Below are positions 28,253 through 35,713 of a stretch of DNA of 64,000 nucleotides, piece by piece; positions within the stretch are counted from its first letter, which is position 1; the number at the start of each line of letters is the position of its first letter. Where the stretch lies: assembly GCA_947566075.1 (NCBI GenBank), contig CANOIM010000002.1, forward strand, positions 181,905 to 245,904. The letters are read 5' to 3'. Below the pieces are notes generated by a model, which saw nothing but the letters and a program-made list of their open reading frames with translations, was not told the origin of the DNA and ran no database searches. The translations under genes and the position numbers were made by a program. The DNA is from an uncultured Eggerthellaceae bacterium (GTDB lineage Bacteria; Actinomycetota; Coriobacteriia; Coriobacteriales; Eggerthellaceae).

Positions 28253-29467
28253 ATGAATGTTCTCGTCATCAACGCTGGCTCTTCCTCCCTGAAGTATCAG
28301 CTCATCAATCTGGAGAAGCGCGAGGTCATGGCCAAGGGCATCTGTGAGCGCGTTGGGTCTGATGAGGCGTTCCATAAGCACGGCATAGATGAGAACGAAC
28401 TGGTCATAGACACCCCCATGAAAGATCATGACGATGCCATGGCTCTGGTCTTGGAGGCGCTGACCTCTGGCCCCAACAAGGTGATAGACTCCTTGGATGA
28501 GATAGACGCCGTGGGGCATCGCATCGTTCAGGGCGGCAAGTACTTCGATAGATCCGTCTTCATAGATGATTATGTGATAGAGAAGATAGACGAACTGGCA
28601 GAGCTGGCACCGCTTCATAACAAGGCCGCCCTCATGGGCATCCATGCTTGCAAGACCACCATGCCAGACAAGCCCATGGTAGCCGTATTCGACACCTCGT
28701 ACTTCCAAACGCTGCCCCAGAAGGCCTATATGTATCCCATCCCCTATGAGCTCTATGAGAAGTACTCTCTGCGCAAGTACGGGGCCCACGGTACGTCCCA
28801 TCGCTATGTGGCTGAGCGGGCAGCCCAGTTTCTGGATGAGGACCTGGCTGATCTCAAGATGATCACTTGTCACTTAGGCAATGGCTGTTCCATGACCGCC
28901 ATAGACCACGGCATGGCCATTGATACCTCCATGGGGCTCACGCCCTTGGATGGCCTCATGATGGGCACTCGCTGTGGTGCCATAGACCCGGCCATCGTCC
29001 CGTTCCTGATGGAACATGAGAACCTTTCCTTCGATGAAGTGAACGATCTCATGAACAAGCAATCGGGGCTTCTGGGCATTTCCGGCATCTCCAATGACCT
29101 GCGCAGTGTGCGCGATGCCTCGGAGGAGGGACATGAACGCGCTCAGCTAGCCTATGAGATGTACTCCCATTCCGTTAAGAAGTACCTGGGTCAGTACATC
29201 GCTGAGATGGGTGGCGTTGATGTCATCGTCCTCACTGCTGGGGTGGGGGAGAACTGCGAGAAGATGCGCCGTATGATCTTCGCAGGCCTTCAGACCATGG
29301 GCATCGCCCTTGATCTTGAGAAGAACAAGACCGGCCGGGGTGAGCGTGAGATATCCCGGGATGATTCTGAGGTGCAGATCCTCATCATCCCCACCAACGA
29401 GGAATTGATGATCGCCATGGATACGTTGGATGTGGTAGAGCAGATGCGCCTGGAAGGCACCCTCTAG
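28253..29467 (+). CDS. ackA: acetate kinase
   Basis: Makes ATP and acetate from acetyl phosphate in fermentation, 404 residues. The ASKHA-fold signatures NAGSSSLKYQL at residue 6, YGAHGTSHRYV near 177 and HLGNGCSMTAI are intact. AAAGGAG precedes the ATG. The enzyme acts with phosphotransacetylase, whose gene lies 6 kb downstream on the other strand, separated by accessory DNA. Confidence 0.97.
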   Translation: MNVLVINAGSSSLKYQLINLEKREVMAKGICERVGSDEAFHKHGIDENELVIDTPMKDHDDAMALVLEALTSGPNKVIDSLDEIDAVGHRIVQGGKYFDRSVFIDDYVIEKIDELAELAPLHNKAALMGIHACKTTMPDKPMVAVFDTSYFQTLPQKAYMYPIPYELYEKYSLRKYGAHGTSHRYVAERAAQFLDEDLADLKMITCHLGNGCSMTAIDHGMAIDTSMGLTPLDGLMMGTRCGAIDPAIVPFLMEHENLSFDEVNDLMNKQSGLLGISGISNDLRSVRDASEEGHERAQLAYEMYSHSVKKYLGQYIAEMGGVDVIVLTAGVGENCEKMRRMIFAGLQTMGIALDLEKNKTGRGEREISRDDSEVQILIIPTNEELMIAMDTLDVVEQMRLEGTL

Positions 29468-29480
29468 GCATAGAGGTGCG

Positions 29481-29891
29481 CTAGGCTAGCTGCTTGCCTG
29501 CCTCAGGGCCTGCGGCCATCTGATAGACGGCATCCACATGGATGAAGCAGCCGCCCTTGGCTTTGATGGGCAGCCCCATGGAAGAGAACTGCGCGTCCAC
29601 CTTGCGCTTCTGTTCTTCGAAGGCCTCGCCTTCGTTGACGTACTCTGCCGTCCCGTGTATCTGGAAGGCGTCATGGCCAGTCCAGAATGCCACGGCCACC
29701 TTCGGGTTGGCTTTCAGGTTCGCAAGGGTCTTCGCGAAGAACTGGTCTGAGATGTAGACGGTCTCATCGTCGATGACCGCTTTCATGCCGATGGCTGCGC
29801 CGTTCGGCACCCCTTCAGCAGATACCGTGCAGAGCACCATGTTCTCCGCCGTTGCGAAGAGCCCTTGCACATCCTTGCCCATGATCGCCAT
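29481..29891 (-). CDS. pyridoxamine 5'-phosphate oxidase-like FMN-binding split-barrel protein
   Basis: A 136-residue split-barrel protein of the general stress/flavin reductase type. Strands such as MVLCTVSAEGVPNGAAIG and DDETVYISDQFFAKTLANL match the family. A precise activity cannot be assigned. It is convergent with ackA (13 bp between stops). The start ATG follows an AGGGAGG stretch. Confidence 0.85.
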   Translation of the reverse strand: MAIMGKDVQGLFATAENMVLCTVSAEGVPNGAAIGMKAVIDDETVYISDQFFAKTLANLKANPKVAVAFWTGHDAFQIHGTAEYVNEGEAFEEQKRKVDAQFSSMGLPIKAKGGCFIHVDAVYQMAAGPEAGKQLA

Positions 29892-29970
29892 GATGGCCTC
29901 CCTCTCTAGCTGAGCGCTGTGCCTCTAGTATAGCGATGCGGGAAAGTGACCTACAAGCCCTCTTCGTATC

Positions 29971-30090
29971 CTAGACGAATGCTGCTGCCACGCAGGCGGT
30001 CATCGCCACGCAGAACATACCGAAGAGCACCACTCCGCATATCATGAGCATCATGTTCACTCCCTTCGATCCATCTTTGTTGGATCCCAT
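29971..30090 (-). CDS. putative small membrane peptide
   Basis: A 39-codon frame with an almost wholly hydrophobic C-terminal part (ICGVVLFGMFCVAMTACVAA), enough for one membrane helix. Two starts are possible. ATG at 30090 has AAGGG 8 bases ahead. An internal ATG gives 27 residues and is preceded by AAGGGAG with good spacing. It lies upstream of the flavin-type gene in the same direction, but with 79 bp between. No family recognised. Confidence 0.45.
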   Translation of the reverse strand: MGSNKDGSKGVNMMLMICGVVLFGMFCVAMTACVAAAFV

Positions 30091-30197
30091 GATGCCAGCC
30101 CTTCATTACGCGAACACGGCGCGAATATTACGAAGCTCTAATGATGGTCTCGGGGAATAGATATCTTCCCCGCAGGGTAAAACCCCTGTGAATCATG

Positions 30198-30218
30198 TAA
30201 CATACCATATGTTATACT
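30198..30218 (+). promoter_or_regulatory. operator palindrome overlapping the -10 of the first toxin-antitoxin operon
   Basis: TAACATACCATATGTTA (30198-30214) is a perfect inverted repeat of 7-bp arms with a 3-bp spacer. The TATACT hexamer at 30213-30218 overlaps its end. It sits 45 bp before the antitoxin gene. RHH antitoxins usually repress their own promoter by binding such palindromes. Confidence 0.65.
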
Positions 30219-30262
30219 TGCTATGGAAATGAGATGAATGCTTAAGGAGAAGAGGCGTATCC

Positions 30263-30499
30263 ATGCCACAGCTTTCACTGTATCTGAATGATGTTGCAAT
30301 GGAGCAGCTGCGCCATGATGCGAAGGAAAGCGGTGCATCCCTCTCTCGTTACGTGTCTCAGTTGGTCATGGAGAAATCTGTTCGGACTGGCTGGCCTGAT
30401 GGGTACTGGGAAAATATCTACGGTTGTCTCAAGGATGATAGCTTCCAAGCTCCTCTTGAGCTGGATGCTGCCGCTGATGGCCCGTTGCCTGCTTTCTAG
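30263..30499 (+). CDS. ribbon-helix-helix antitoxin
   Basis: A 78-residue protein whose first half fits an RHH DNA-binding fold: strand QLSLYLND, helix, then GASLSRYVSQLVMEK. The second half has little regular pattern and is rich in D, A and P, as expected for a toxin-wrapping tail. AAGGAGAAGAGG lies upstream. It is 11 bp before a PIN-domain toxin gene, so the pair is a VapBC-like module. It should neutralise the toxin and autoregulate through the palindrome upstream. Confidence 0.85.
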   Translation: MPQLSLYLNDVAMEQLRHDAKESGASLSRYVSQLVMEKSVRTGWPDGYWENIYGCLKDDSFQAPLELDAAADGPLPAF

Positions 30500-30510
30500 C
30501 AAGGGTGGCT

Positions 30511-30918
30511 ATGTACTTCCTTGATTCTGATATCTGCATCCATTTGATGCGTGGCAACCTGCCTGTGACCTATGATCTCATGCGCCAGAGCGATCCTCGC
30601 CTCTTCGCCATCCCTGCTGTTGTTGAGGGGGAGTTGCGCACAGGTGCGCGCAAGAGCCAGCATCCCGAAGAGAACAAGCTGTTGTTAGAACGGTTCCTTG
30701 CTCCCTATGAGAGCATTCCCTATGACCGTGCGTGCTCGATCGCCTACGGAGAGATACGAGCGGTGCTAGAATCCCAGGGATGCACCATAGGGCCGAACGA
30801 TCTGATGATCGCCTCTACCGCCGTAGCTCACCAAGCCACTTTGGTAACGGGGAATACCCGTGAGTTCAAGCGCGTTCCGGGCCTTTGCATCGAAACGTGG
30901 GACGAATTCGAGGAGTGA
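30511..30918 (+). CDS. PIN-domain toxin (VapC-like ribonuclease)
   Basis: A 135-residue PIN nuclease. The acidic active site is visible: FLDSDICIHLMR at the N-terminus, VVEGELRTGA near residue 40, GPNDLMIAS near 96 and VTGNTREF near 112. VapC toxins cleave tRNA or rRNA and are held inactive by the cognate antitoxin. ATG at 30511 follows AAGGGTGGCT; an upstream GTG at 30505 is less likely. Confidence 0.9.
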   Translation: MYFLDSDICIHLMRGNLPVTYDLMRQSDPRLFAIPAVVEGELRTGARKSQHPEENKLLLERFLAPYESIPYDRACSIAYGEIRAVLESQGCTIGPNDLMIASTAVAHQATLVTGNTREFKRVPGLCIETWDEFEE

Positions 30919-30940
30919 TGAAAAAGCAAGGACTACTCAT

Positions 30941-30961
30941 CGTTCTTGAACGTGGTATAAT
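30941..30961 (+). promoter_or_regulatory. extended -10 promoter with inverted repeat for the second toxin-antitoxin operon
   Basis: TGGTATAAT (30953-30961) is a textbook extended -10 (TGn plus TATAAT). Directly ahead lies CGTTCTTGAACG (30941-30952), an inverted repeat with 5-bp arms and a 2-base centre. It lies 25 bp before the antitoxin gene and is a candidate autorepression site. Confidence 0.65.
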
Positions 30962-30985
30962 AAGGCCACAGGCAAAGGAGATGTC

Positions 30986-31252
30986 ATGGCTGTTTGCGTA
31001 CCAGTGCGAGACATGAAGGACACGGCGCGGTTCACCTCATTGGTCGAAGCGGAACGCGAGGTGACCGTCACCAAGAATGGCTATGATGCCATCCATTGCT
31101 TGAGCGATGCACAGTATCGTCTCATCCAAGATGAGGTAGCCAAGGCTAAGCTGCTCTCGCGCATCATGCTGGCAGAGCAAGAGATCGAGGCAGGGGCTTG
31201 GGAGAATGGGGCATCCTTCGCTTCTTCCATCAGGAGCGAATATGGCCTTTGA
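30986..31252 (+). CDS. Phd/YefM-type antitoxin
   Basis: An 88-residue protein. Its N-terminus (VPVRDMKDTARFTSLVEAE followed by REVTVTKNGYDAIHCLS) has the Phd/YefM DNA-binding pattern. The C-terminal helix would bind the toxin. GCAAAGGAG precedes the ATG. It overlaps the toxin gene by 11 bp. Confidence 0.85.
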   Translation: MAVCVPVRDMKDTARFTSLVEAEREVTVTKNGYDAIHCLSDAQYRLIQDEVAKAKLLSRIMLAEQEIEAGAWENGASFASSIRSEYGL

Positions 31253-31547
31253 GGTGGTCATCCTTGATGAAGCCCAACGGGAATACCGCCAGATCGTAGA
31301 ATACCTTGCTCGCATCCTGTGCAGCCCGCAAGCAGCCCAGAGCTTCATGGATAGCTTCGAGGACATCATTACCTTGATAGCTGAGACCCCTGAGCTCTTC
31401 GCGCTATCGCGAATGGAGGAGCTTGCAGCCAAAGGCTATCGGACTGCGCTCGTGAAGAACTACGGGATGCTCTATACGATCAGAGAAGATAAGGTCATCA
31501 TCGCTCACATCTTCCATCAGACCCAAGATTACGCTCGGCTTGTCTGA
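31242..31547 (+). CDS. RelE/ParE-family toxin
   Basis: A 101-residue toxin. It has the family helical hairpin QREYRQIVEYLARIL followed by the beta sheet ending YGMLYTIREDKVIIAHIFHQ. RelE members cleave mRNA on ribosomes and ParE members target gyrase; the sequence does not decide. It overlaps its antitoxin. The 3' half of the gene lies inside the left copy of the approximately 340-bp direct repeat, and a second, truncated copy lies near 35.4 kb. Confidence 0.87.
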   Translation: MAFEVVILDEAQREYRQIVEYLARILCSPQAAQSFMDSFEDIITLIAETPELFALSRMEELAAKGYRTALVKNYGMLYTIREDKVIIAHIFHQTQDYARLV

Positions 31548-31732
31548 TCCCTTTTCATCATCAGGTGCTTTGGGCTTGGACGCAGGTGATGGCGGTGACG
31601 CCCACGATGTCATCGGCGGAGCAGCCGCGGGAGAGGTCATTCACCGGCTTGGCCATGCCCTGGGTGATGGGGCCGTAGGCCTCGGCCTTCGCCAGGCGCT
31701 GCACCAGCTTATAGCCGGAGTTGCCCGCATCC
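31394..31732. repeat. left copy of an approximately 340-bp direct repeat
   Basis: Matches 35376-35713 in the same orientation with about 15 differences including one indel, roughly 95% identity. It spans the last approximately 50 codons of the RelE/ParE toxin, the 13-bp spacer, and the last approximately 57 codons of pta (minus strand). Similarity stops sharply on both sides. Confidence 0.9.
31561..31732 (-). pseudogene. pta 3' fragment (truncated phosphate acetyltransferase)
   Basis: On the minus strand this encodes the last approximately 56 residues of Pta, ending AITCVQAQST, almost the same as the intact pta at 35542-36531. Upstream of the breakpoint the frame runs into unrelated sequence. 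It lacks a start, the active-site region and any ribosome-binding site, so it is a remnant. Confidence 0.88.
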
Positions 31733-31745
31733 CTGGTCTTCGCGG

Positions 31746-31751
31746 TATACT
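31746..31751 (+). promoter_or_regulatory. possible -10 element of the transporter gene
   Basis: TATACT lies just after the repeat breakpoint, about 50 bp before the transporter ATG. A TTGCCC lies 19 bp upstream inside the pta remnant. If the original -35 lay further left it was replaced when the junction formed. Confidence 0.35.
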
Positions 31752-31801
31752 CGCACCTACGAGATGGATCCTGTTCTTTCGTCGAAGGAACGGAAGAAGC
31801 C

Positions 31802-32704
31802 ATGGCAGACCAACAAGAGCGTTCATCGCGAACCGTATTGACGGGCTATGTGCTCGCTATCGTGCAAGCCGTGTTCTATGCCACGATGGGCATCTTCGGT
31901 AAGCTCCTCTATGCCACAGGTCTCACAGCCCAAGAAGCGATCATCCTACGGTTCCTCGCGACCACCGTCATACTCGGTACGGTCTTGCTCATTTGGCGTA
32001 AGCACGCCCTTGTCAGCCGCTAGCCCGCTGTGTATGTGCAAGCCCTGCTCTTCTTCCTCTCCGCTATCTTGTATTTCTTCGCTATCGAGCGCATGTCTGC
32101 GGGTGTTGCTACGGTCATCTTCTACCTCTATCCAGTCGTCGTTGCTGTGCTGAGCCTGTTCGTGTTCCATGAGCGCCTGTCTGCTCCTACGGCCATTGCG
32201 CTCGGCATCGCCGTCGGTGGCCTCTTGCTTGTCTCTGGGGTGATAGAGAGCGTTCTCGTCATTGACATGGTGGGCATCGCTTTGGCTGTCGCTGCATCCC
32301 TTGCTTTCGCTGTCTACACCGTGCTCATCCAGAAGATGGGGCGCACCGAAAGCCCTTTTACGATCACCTTCACATTGTCTTGGATGAGCCTGCTCGCATC
32401 GTGTCTGCTGTTCGCCCCAAGCGTGCCCACCATGTTCCACTTGAGCGTTGAGCAGATCGTGCTCGGGTGCCTGACGGCGCTCTTCAACACCATTCTCGGG
32501 AGCGCCCTTTACATCATGGCGGTGAAGAAGATCGGTGCTACGAAGACCTCCCTCATCGGGATCAGCGAGACGCCGTTCTCGCTTCTGTTCGCGTACTTGA
32601 TCCTAGGCGAGACGCTCACGGCGTTGCAAGGGATAGGTGCCGTGCTCATCGTGGTGGCTATCGTGATCGTGACCGTGGTCCCGGCGAAGAAGGTGAAGGG
32701 ATGA
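31802..32704 (+). pseudogene. EamA/DMT-family transporter interrupted by an in-frame stop
   Basis: The frame encodes a full 300-residue drug/metabolite transporter (about ten helices, two EamA repeats), starting MADQQERSSRT after GGAAGAAG. Codon 74, at 32021-32023, is TAG, between the second and third helices. The reading frame is otherwise intact and well conserved in pattern on both sides, including ISETPFSLLFAYLILGE in the last repeat. Either it is a recent pseudogene, the stop is read through, or the second part is translated alone from GTG at 32030. A sequencing error is possible. Confidence 0.85.
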
Positions 32705-32751
32705 TGAAGGACATCCGTCCCCTTTTCATGATCTTTGGCAATGTAGCGCCC

Positions 32752-32760
32752 TGGTAGAAT
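32752..32760 (+). promoter_or_regulatory. extended -10 upstream of the Fic gene
   Basis: TGGTAGAAT has the TGn extension and a TAGAAT hexamer, 46 bp before the start codon. No good -35 is needed for this class. The same extended form, TGGTATAAT, precedes the second toxin-antitoxin operon. Confidence 0.45.
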
Positions 32761-32806
32761 ACGCATTGACCTCTTGTGATGATCCCGAAGGGAAGATGCT
32801 CCACCT

Positions 32807-33685
32807 ATGACGGCAGACTGCCCTGACACCCCTGATTACGAACCAGCCCACGGGCATACGTCCGAGGCGCAACGCAGGCATTACTGGGCAGTGGCCATCG
32901 GATTGCAGAAAGTGGACAGCCTTGAGGTCTCTCCTTATCTTCAAGAAACTGCATGTGGGTATATCGCAGGCAAATACAGTCTAGCGAAGAGCGGGGAGCT
33001 CATCCGCTCCTATCATGAGGGCAACAATGATGAGGCTCATCAAGAAGCGGACTTGGTCAGTCAGCGCATAGTGGAATTGCTGGAGCATTCGCCTTTCGTG
33101 CTCTCTGTGGATCTCTTTCCGCAGATCCATCGCCACCTCTTCCAAGACCTAGATGAGAGCATCTACCATCCCGGTGAGTTCAAGACCGAGCGCATGATCA
33201 AACAAGAGAAGATATTGAACGGTGACAGCGTTCTCTATGCTGACCCGCTCACCTATGGGATGTCCCTTCGTGGTGCGATCGAAAGGGAGCAGGGGAGGGC
33301 GTATACAACGCTGGCTGATGATGAGCTCAAAGCGTTCTGCCAGGCCATCGCTTTTCTGTGGCAGGTTCATCCCTTCTACGAGGGGAATACACGCACGATC
33401 GCTGTGTTCTCAGAGCTTTATTTGGATCATTTGGGCTTCGATGTCACGAATGAGCCCTTTGAGGAACACACCTGTTTCTATCGTGATGCTCTTGTCAGGG
33501 CAGCATATCGCAATGCGAGCGCTGGCATCTTGTCAGATGATGCGTACCTCATTGCCTTCTATGAGAACGTCCTGGGCTTCAAGAGCAACGCCTTGGACCG
33601 CGAGGCTTTGATCTGCACACCGCTCTTCGATGATCCCAGCCTGTTGCGCAATGTGGATCCGGCTGAAGCGCTTCACAAAGGGTGA
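32807..33685 (+). CDS. Fic domain protein (putative AMP-transferase)
   Basis: A 292-residue protein with a Fic core. The active-site loop HPFYEGNTRT (about residues 188-197) keeps the catalytic histidine, the acidic residue and the N and R, but has Thr where the classic HPFxEGNGR has Gly. Fic enzymes usually attach AMP from ATP to target proteins. An N-terminal helical region (about 1-90) could be regulatory, but I see no clean inhibitory motif (S/T)xxxE(G/N); SYHEGN near residue 68 is one residue short of it. No separate antitoxin gene adjoins. Located in the repeat-bounded island. Confidence 0.85.
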   Translation: MTADCPDTPDYEPAHGHTSEAQRRHYWAVAIGLQKVDSLEVSPYLQETACGYIAGKYSLAKSGELIRSYHEGNNDEAHQEADLVSQRIVELLEHSPFVLSVDLFPQIHRHLFQDLDESIYHPGEFKTERMIKQEKILNGDSVLYADPLTYGMSLRGAIEREQGRAYTTLADDELKAFCQAIAFLWQVHPFYEGNTRTIAVFSELYLDHLGFDVTNEPFEEHTCFYRDALVRAAYRNASAGILSDDAYLIAFYENVLGFKSNALDREALICTPLFDDPSLLRNVDPAEALHKG

Positions 33686-33991
33686 TGATCTTTCAGGTTT
33701 GCTGTAGGTAGCGATTGATAAAGCATGCTCAGACGCCGCCTCAGGAGTCGATCAAGCGGGAGCTTGGGTTCAGGAGGTAAGCATGGATGACGAAAAGCAC
33801 CTGTCCCTTTTCGTTATCATTTGATCTCTACGATCTGGAACATCTCGATTGCACGTCCGCCCCATGCAGCACCAAAGATCCTATGCTGCAGGAGGGTTAT
33901 GCTCAAATCTGAAGAACTAGATAACAGATATAAGAATAAACTGATAAGATTTATTACAGTATAGTCGTTCAAATCCACCAAGGGGAGTCTC
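33686..33991. other. 306-bp spacer, AT-rich at its end
   Basis: No convincing gene. A 13-codon frame (33783-33824, MDDEKHLSLFVII) sits behind AGGAGG but is too short to judge. From 33900 to 33970 the DNA becomes distinctly AT-rich (GATAACAGATATAAGAATAA), unlike the surrounding sequence, and probably holds the promoter of the ATPase gene. TATAGT at 33960-33965 is one candidate -10. Confidence 0.5.
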
Positions 33992-35353
33992 ATGGAAGAC
34001 TATAGAACCATAATAAGGTATTTGCTGAATGATTTCATATCTAGCGTTCTTCCTGCGATCGCCGAAGAACTGGTGTCTCGTGATCTCTCTTTGGGCAAGA
34101 TCCAGAAACCTAAAGTCGGGTCAACTGCGAAGGCTATAGTCGGTATGCGCCGCTCTGGGAAAACGTTTCGCATGTACCAAGAGATGCTTGCCATTCAGGA
34201 TGACGGCATCGAGGCGGGAAGGATCTGCTACTTCAATTTCGATGACGACAGGCTGCGACCTTACCACGAGAACCTCGTCAACGAAGTCCTCGAGCAGTTC
34301 TACGAGATGAACCCGGAAGCGCGGGACACAGGTACCTATCTGTTCTTCGACGAGATCCAAGACGTTCCCAACTGGAGCGTTACCGTTCGGCGCATCTTGG
34401 ATACCGAAAAGGTGTGTCTATACGTGACAGGCTCGTCCTCTCGCATGCTTTCCGATGACATCGCTACCGAGTTCCGCGGAAGGTCCGTGTCCTACGAGCT
34501 CTTGCCCTACAGCTTTCGGGAATACCTGCGTTCCCGCAACGAAGAGCCAGGTACGAATAGCTTCCTCGATAGCAAGAAGCTCTCATCGACGCTGAAGAAC
34601 CGGCTGCGCCGTTACCTCGTAGAAGGGGGATTTCCGGCAGCCCAAGGGCTTGATGACCTCGAACGCGCCCAACTGCTTCAGGGGTATGCTCAGCTCACGG
34701 TTGCCCGTGACGTGGTCGAGCGCTATGGGTTTTCCAATGCAGCTTATGCCAGGTCGCTGGCGCGTACGATCATCACGTCAAGCGCTCGGGAGGTCTCCAT
34801 CTCACGTCTGGACAACAAAGGCAAGACTACTGGATACAGTCCTGGCCGTGCAACGATAACCGAGCTGATCGATGCTTTCGAGGATGCTCACCTGGCGTAT
34901 CAGGTCTACGAGTTCAGCTACTCCTCGCAGAAGGTACGCCTTGGAGGACTGAAGCTGTATGCTGCCGACCCAGGGCTGTATTGGTCTTCTTCCATAGCCC
35001 CTAGCGATGGGTTGACGTTCGCCTTGGAGACCGCGATCTATCTGGAGCTGCGGCGCCGGAGAACAAGTGGGCGGCTGGGTGACATCGCCATGCTCAAGCT
35101 GGCGTCCGGCAAGGAGATCGATTTCATAGAGGGCGACGCTGCATTGGATGAAGCGGCCCAGCTGGTGCAGGTTTGCTTCGACTTGGGTGCACCGGACACT
35201 AAGGAAAGAGAGGTCTCTGCGATGGAGGAGGCCATGAAGCGCTTCAACCACGGGAGGGGCCTCTTCATCACCTTTGATGAAGAATACGATATCGTGACTG
35301 ACGCGGGGATCATCGAGGTCCGTCCTGCCTGGAAATGGCTTTTGCAAAGCTGA
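33992..35353 (+). CDS. AAA ATPase with DUF4143 domain
   Basis: A 453-residue ATPase of the AAA_14 plus DUF4143 architecture. Walker A is VGMRRSGKT near residue 50, Walker B is YLFFDEIQDV near 113, and the sensor-like TGSSSRML lies near 147. The C-terminal DUF4143 part (about 280-440) includes KEIDFIEGD, the nuclease-like motif reported for such families. Many genomes carry several paralogs in variable regions; their role is unknown. AAGGGGAG precedes the ATG. It is the last gene before the right repeat copy. Confidence 0.9.
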   Translation: MEDYRTIIRYLLNDFISSVLPAIAEELVSRDLSLGKIQKPKVGSTAKAIVGMRRSGKTFRMYQEMLAIQDDGIEAGRICYFNFDDDRLRPYHENLVNEVLEQFYEMNPEARDTGTYLFFDEIQDVPNWSVTVRRILDTEKVCLYVTGSSSRMLSDDIATEFRGRSVSYELLPYSFREYLRSRNEEPGTNSFLDSKKLSSTLKNRLRRYLVEGGFPAAQGLDDLERAQLLQGYAQLTVARDVVERYGFSNAAYARSLARTIITSSAREVSISRLDNKGKTTGYSPGRATITELIDAFEDAHLAYQVYEFSYSSQKVRLGGLKLYAADPGLYWSSSIAPSDGLTFALETAIYLELRRRRTSGRLGDIAMLKLASGKEIDFIEGDAALDEAAQLVQVCFDLGAPDTKEREVSAMEEAMKRFNHGRGLFITFDEEYDIVTDAGIIEVRPAWKWLLQS

Positions 35354-35375
35354 TCATGCGGAGATCGGCGTCCGG

Positions 35376-35528
35376 CTCTTCGCGCCATCGCGAAGGGAGG
35401 AGCTTGCAGCCAAAGGGTATCGGACTGCGCTCGTGAAGAACTACGGGATGCTCTATACGATCAGAGATGACAAGGTCATCGTCTCTCACATCTTCCATCA
35501 GGCTCAAGATTACGCTCGGCTTGTCTGA
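35376..35528 (+). pseudogene. RelE/ParE toxin 3' fragment
   Basis: Encodes roughly the last 50 residues of the toxin at 31242-31547, including KNYGMLYTIRDDKVIVSHIF and the ending YARLV. It lacks the N-terminal half and a start. A one-base deletion near 35400 shifts the frame at its left edge. Not expected to function. Confidence 0.85.
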
Positions 35529-35713
35529 TCCCTTTTCATCATCAGGCGCTTTGGGCTTGGACGCAGGTGATGGCGGTGACGCCCACGATGTCATCGGCGG
35601 AGCAGCCGCGGGAGAGGTCATTCACCGGCTTGGCCAGGCCCTGGGTGATGGGGCCGTAGGCTTCGGCCTTCGCCAGGCGCTGGACCAGCTTGTAGCCGGA
35701 GTTGCCCGCATCC
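35376..35713. repeat. right copy of the approximately 340-bp direct repeat
   Basis: Same content as 31394-31732: toxin 3' end, spacer and pta 3' end. Here the pta part belongs to the intact gene and the toxin part is the remnant. Left and right copies bound an island of about 3.6 kb. Confidence 0.9.

Noticed and set aside
31394..35713. Insertion sequence bounding the island
   Set aside because: The repeats are pieces of the host toxin and pta genes; no transposase, integrase or terminal inverted repeats were found.
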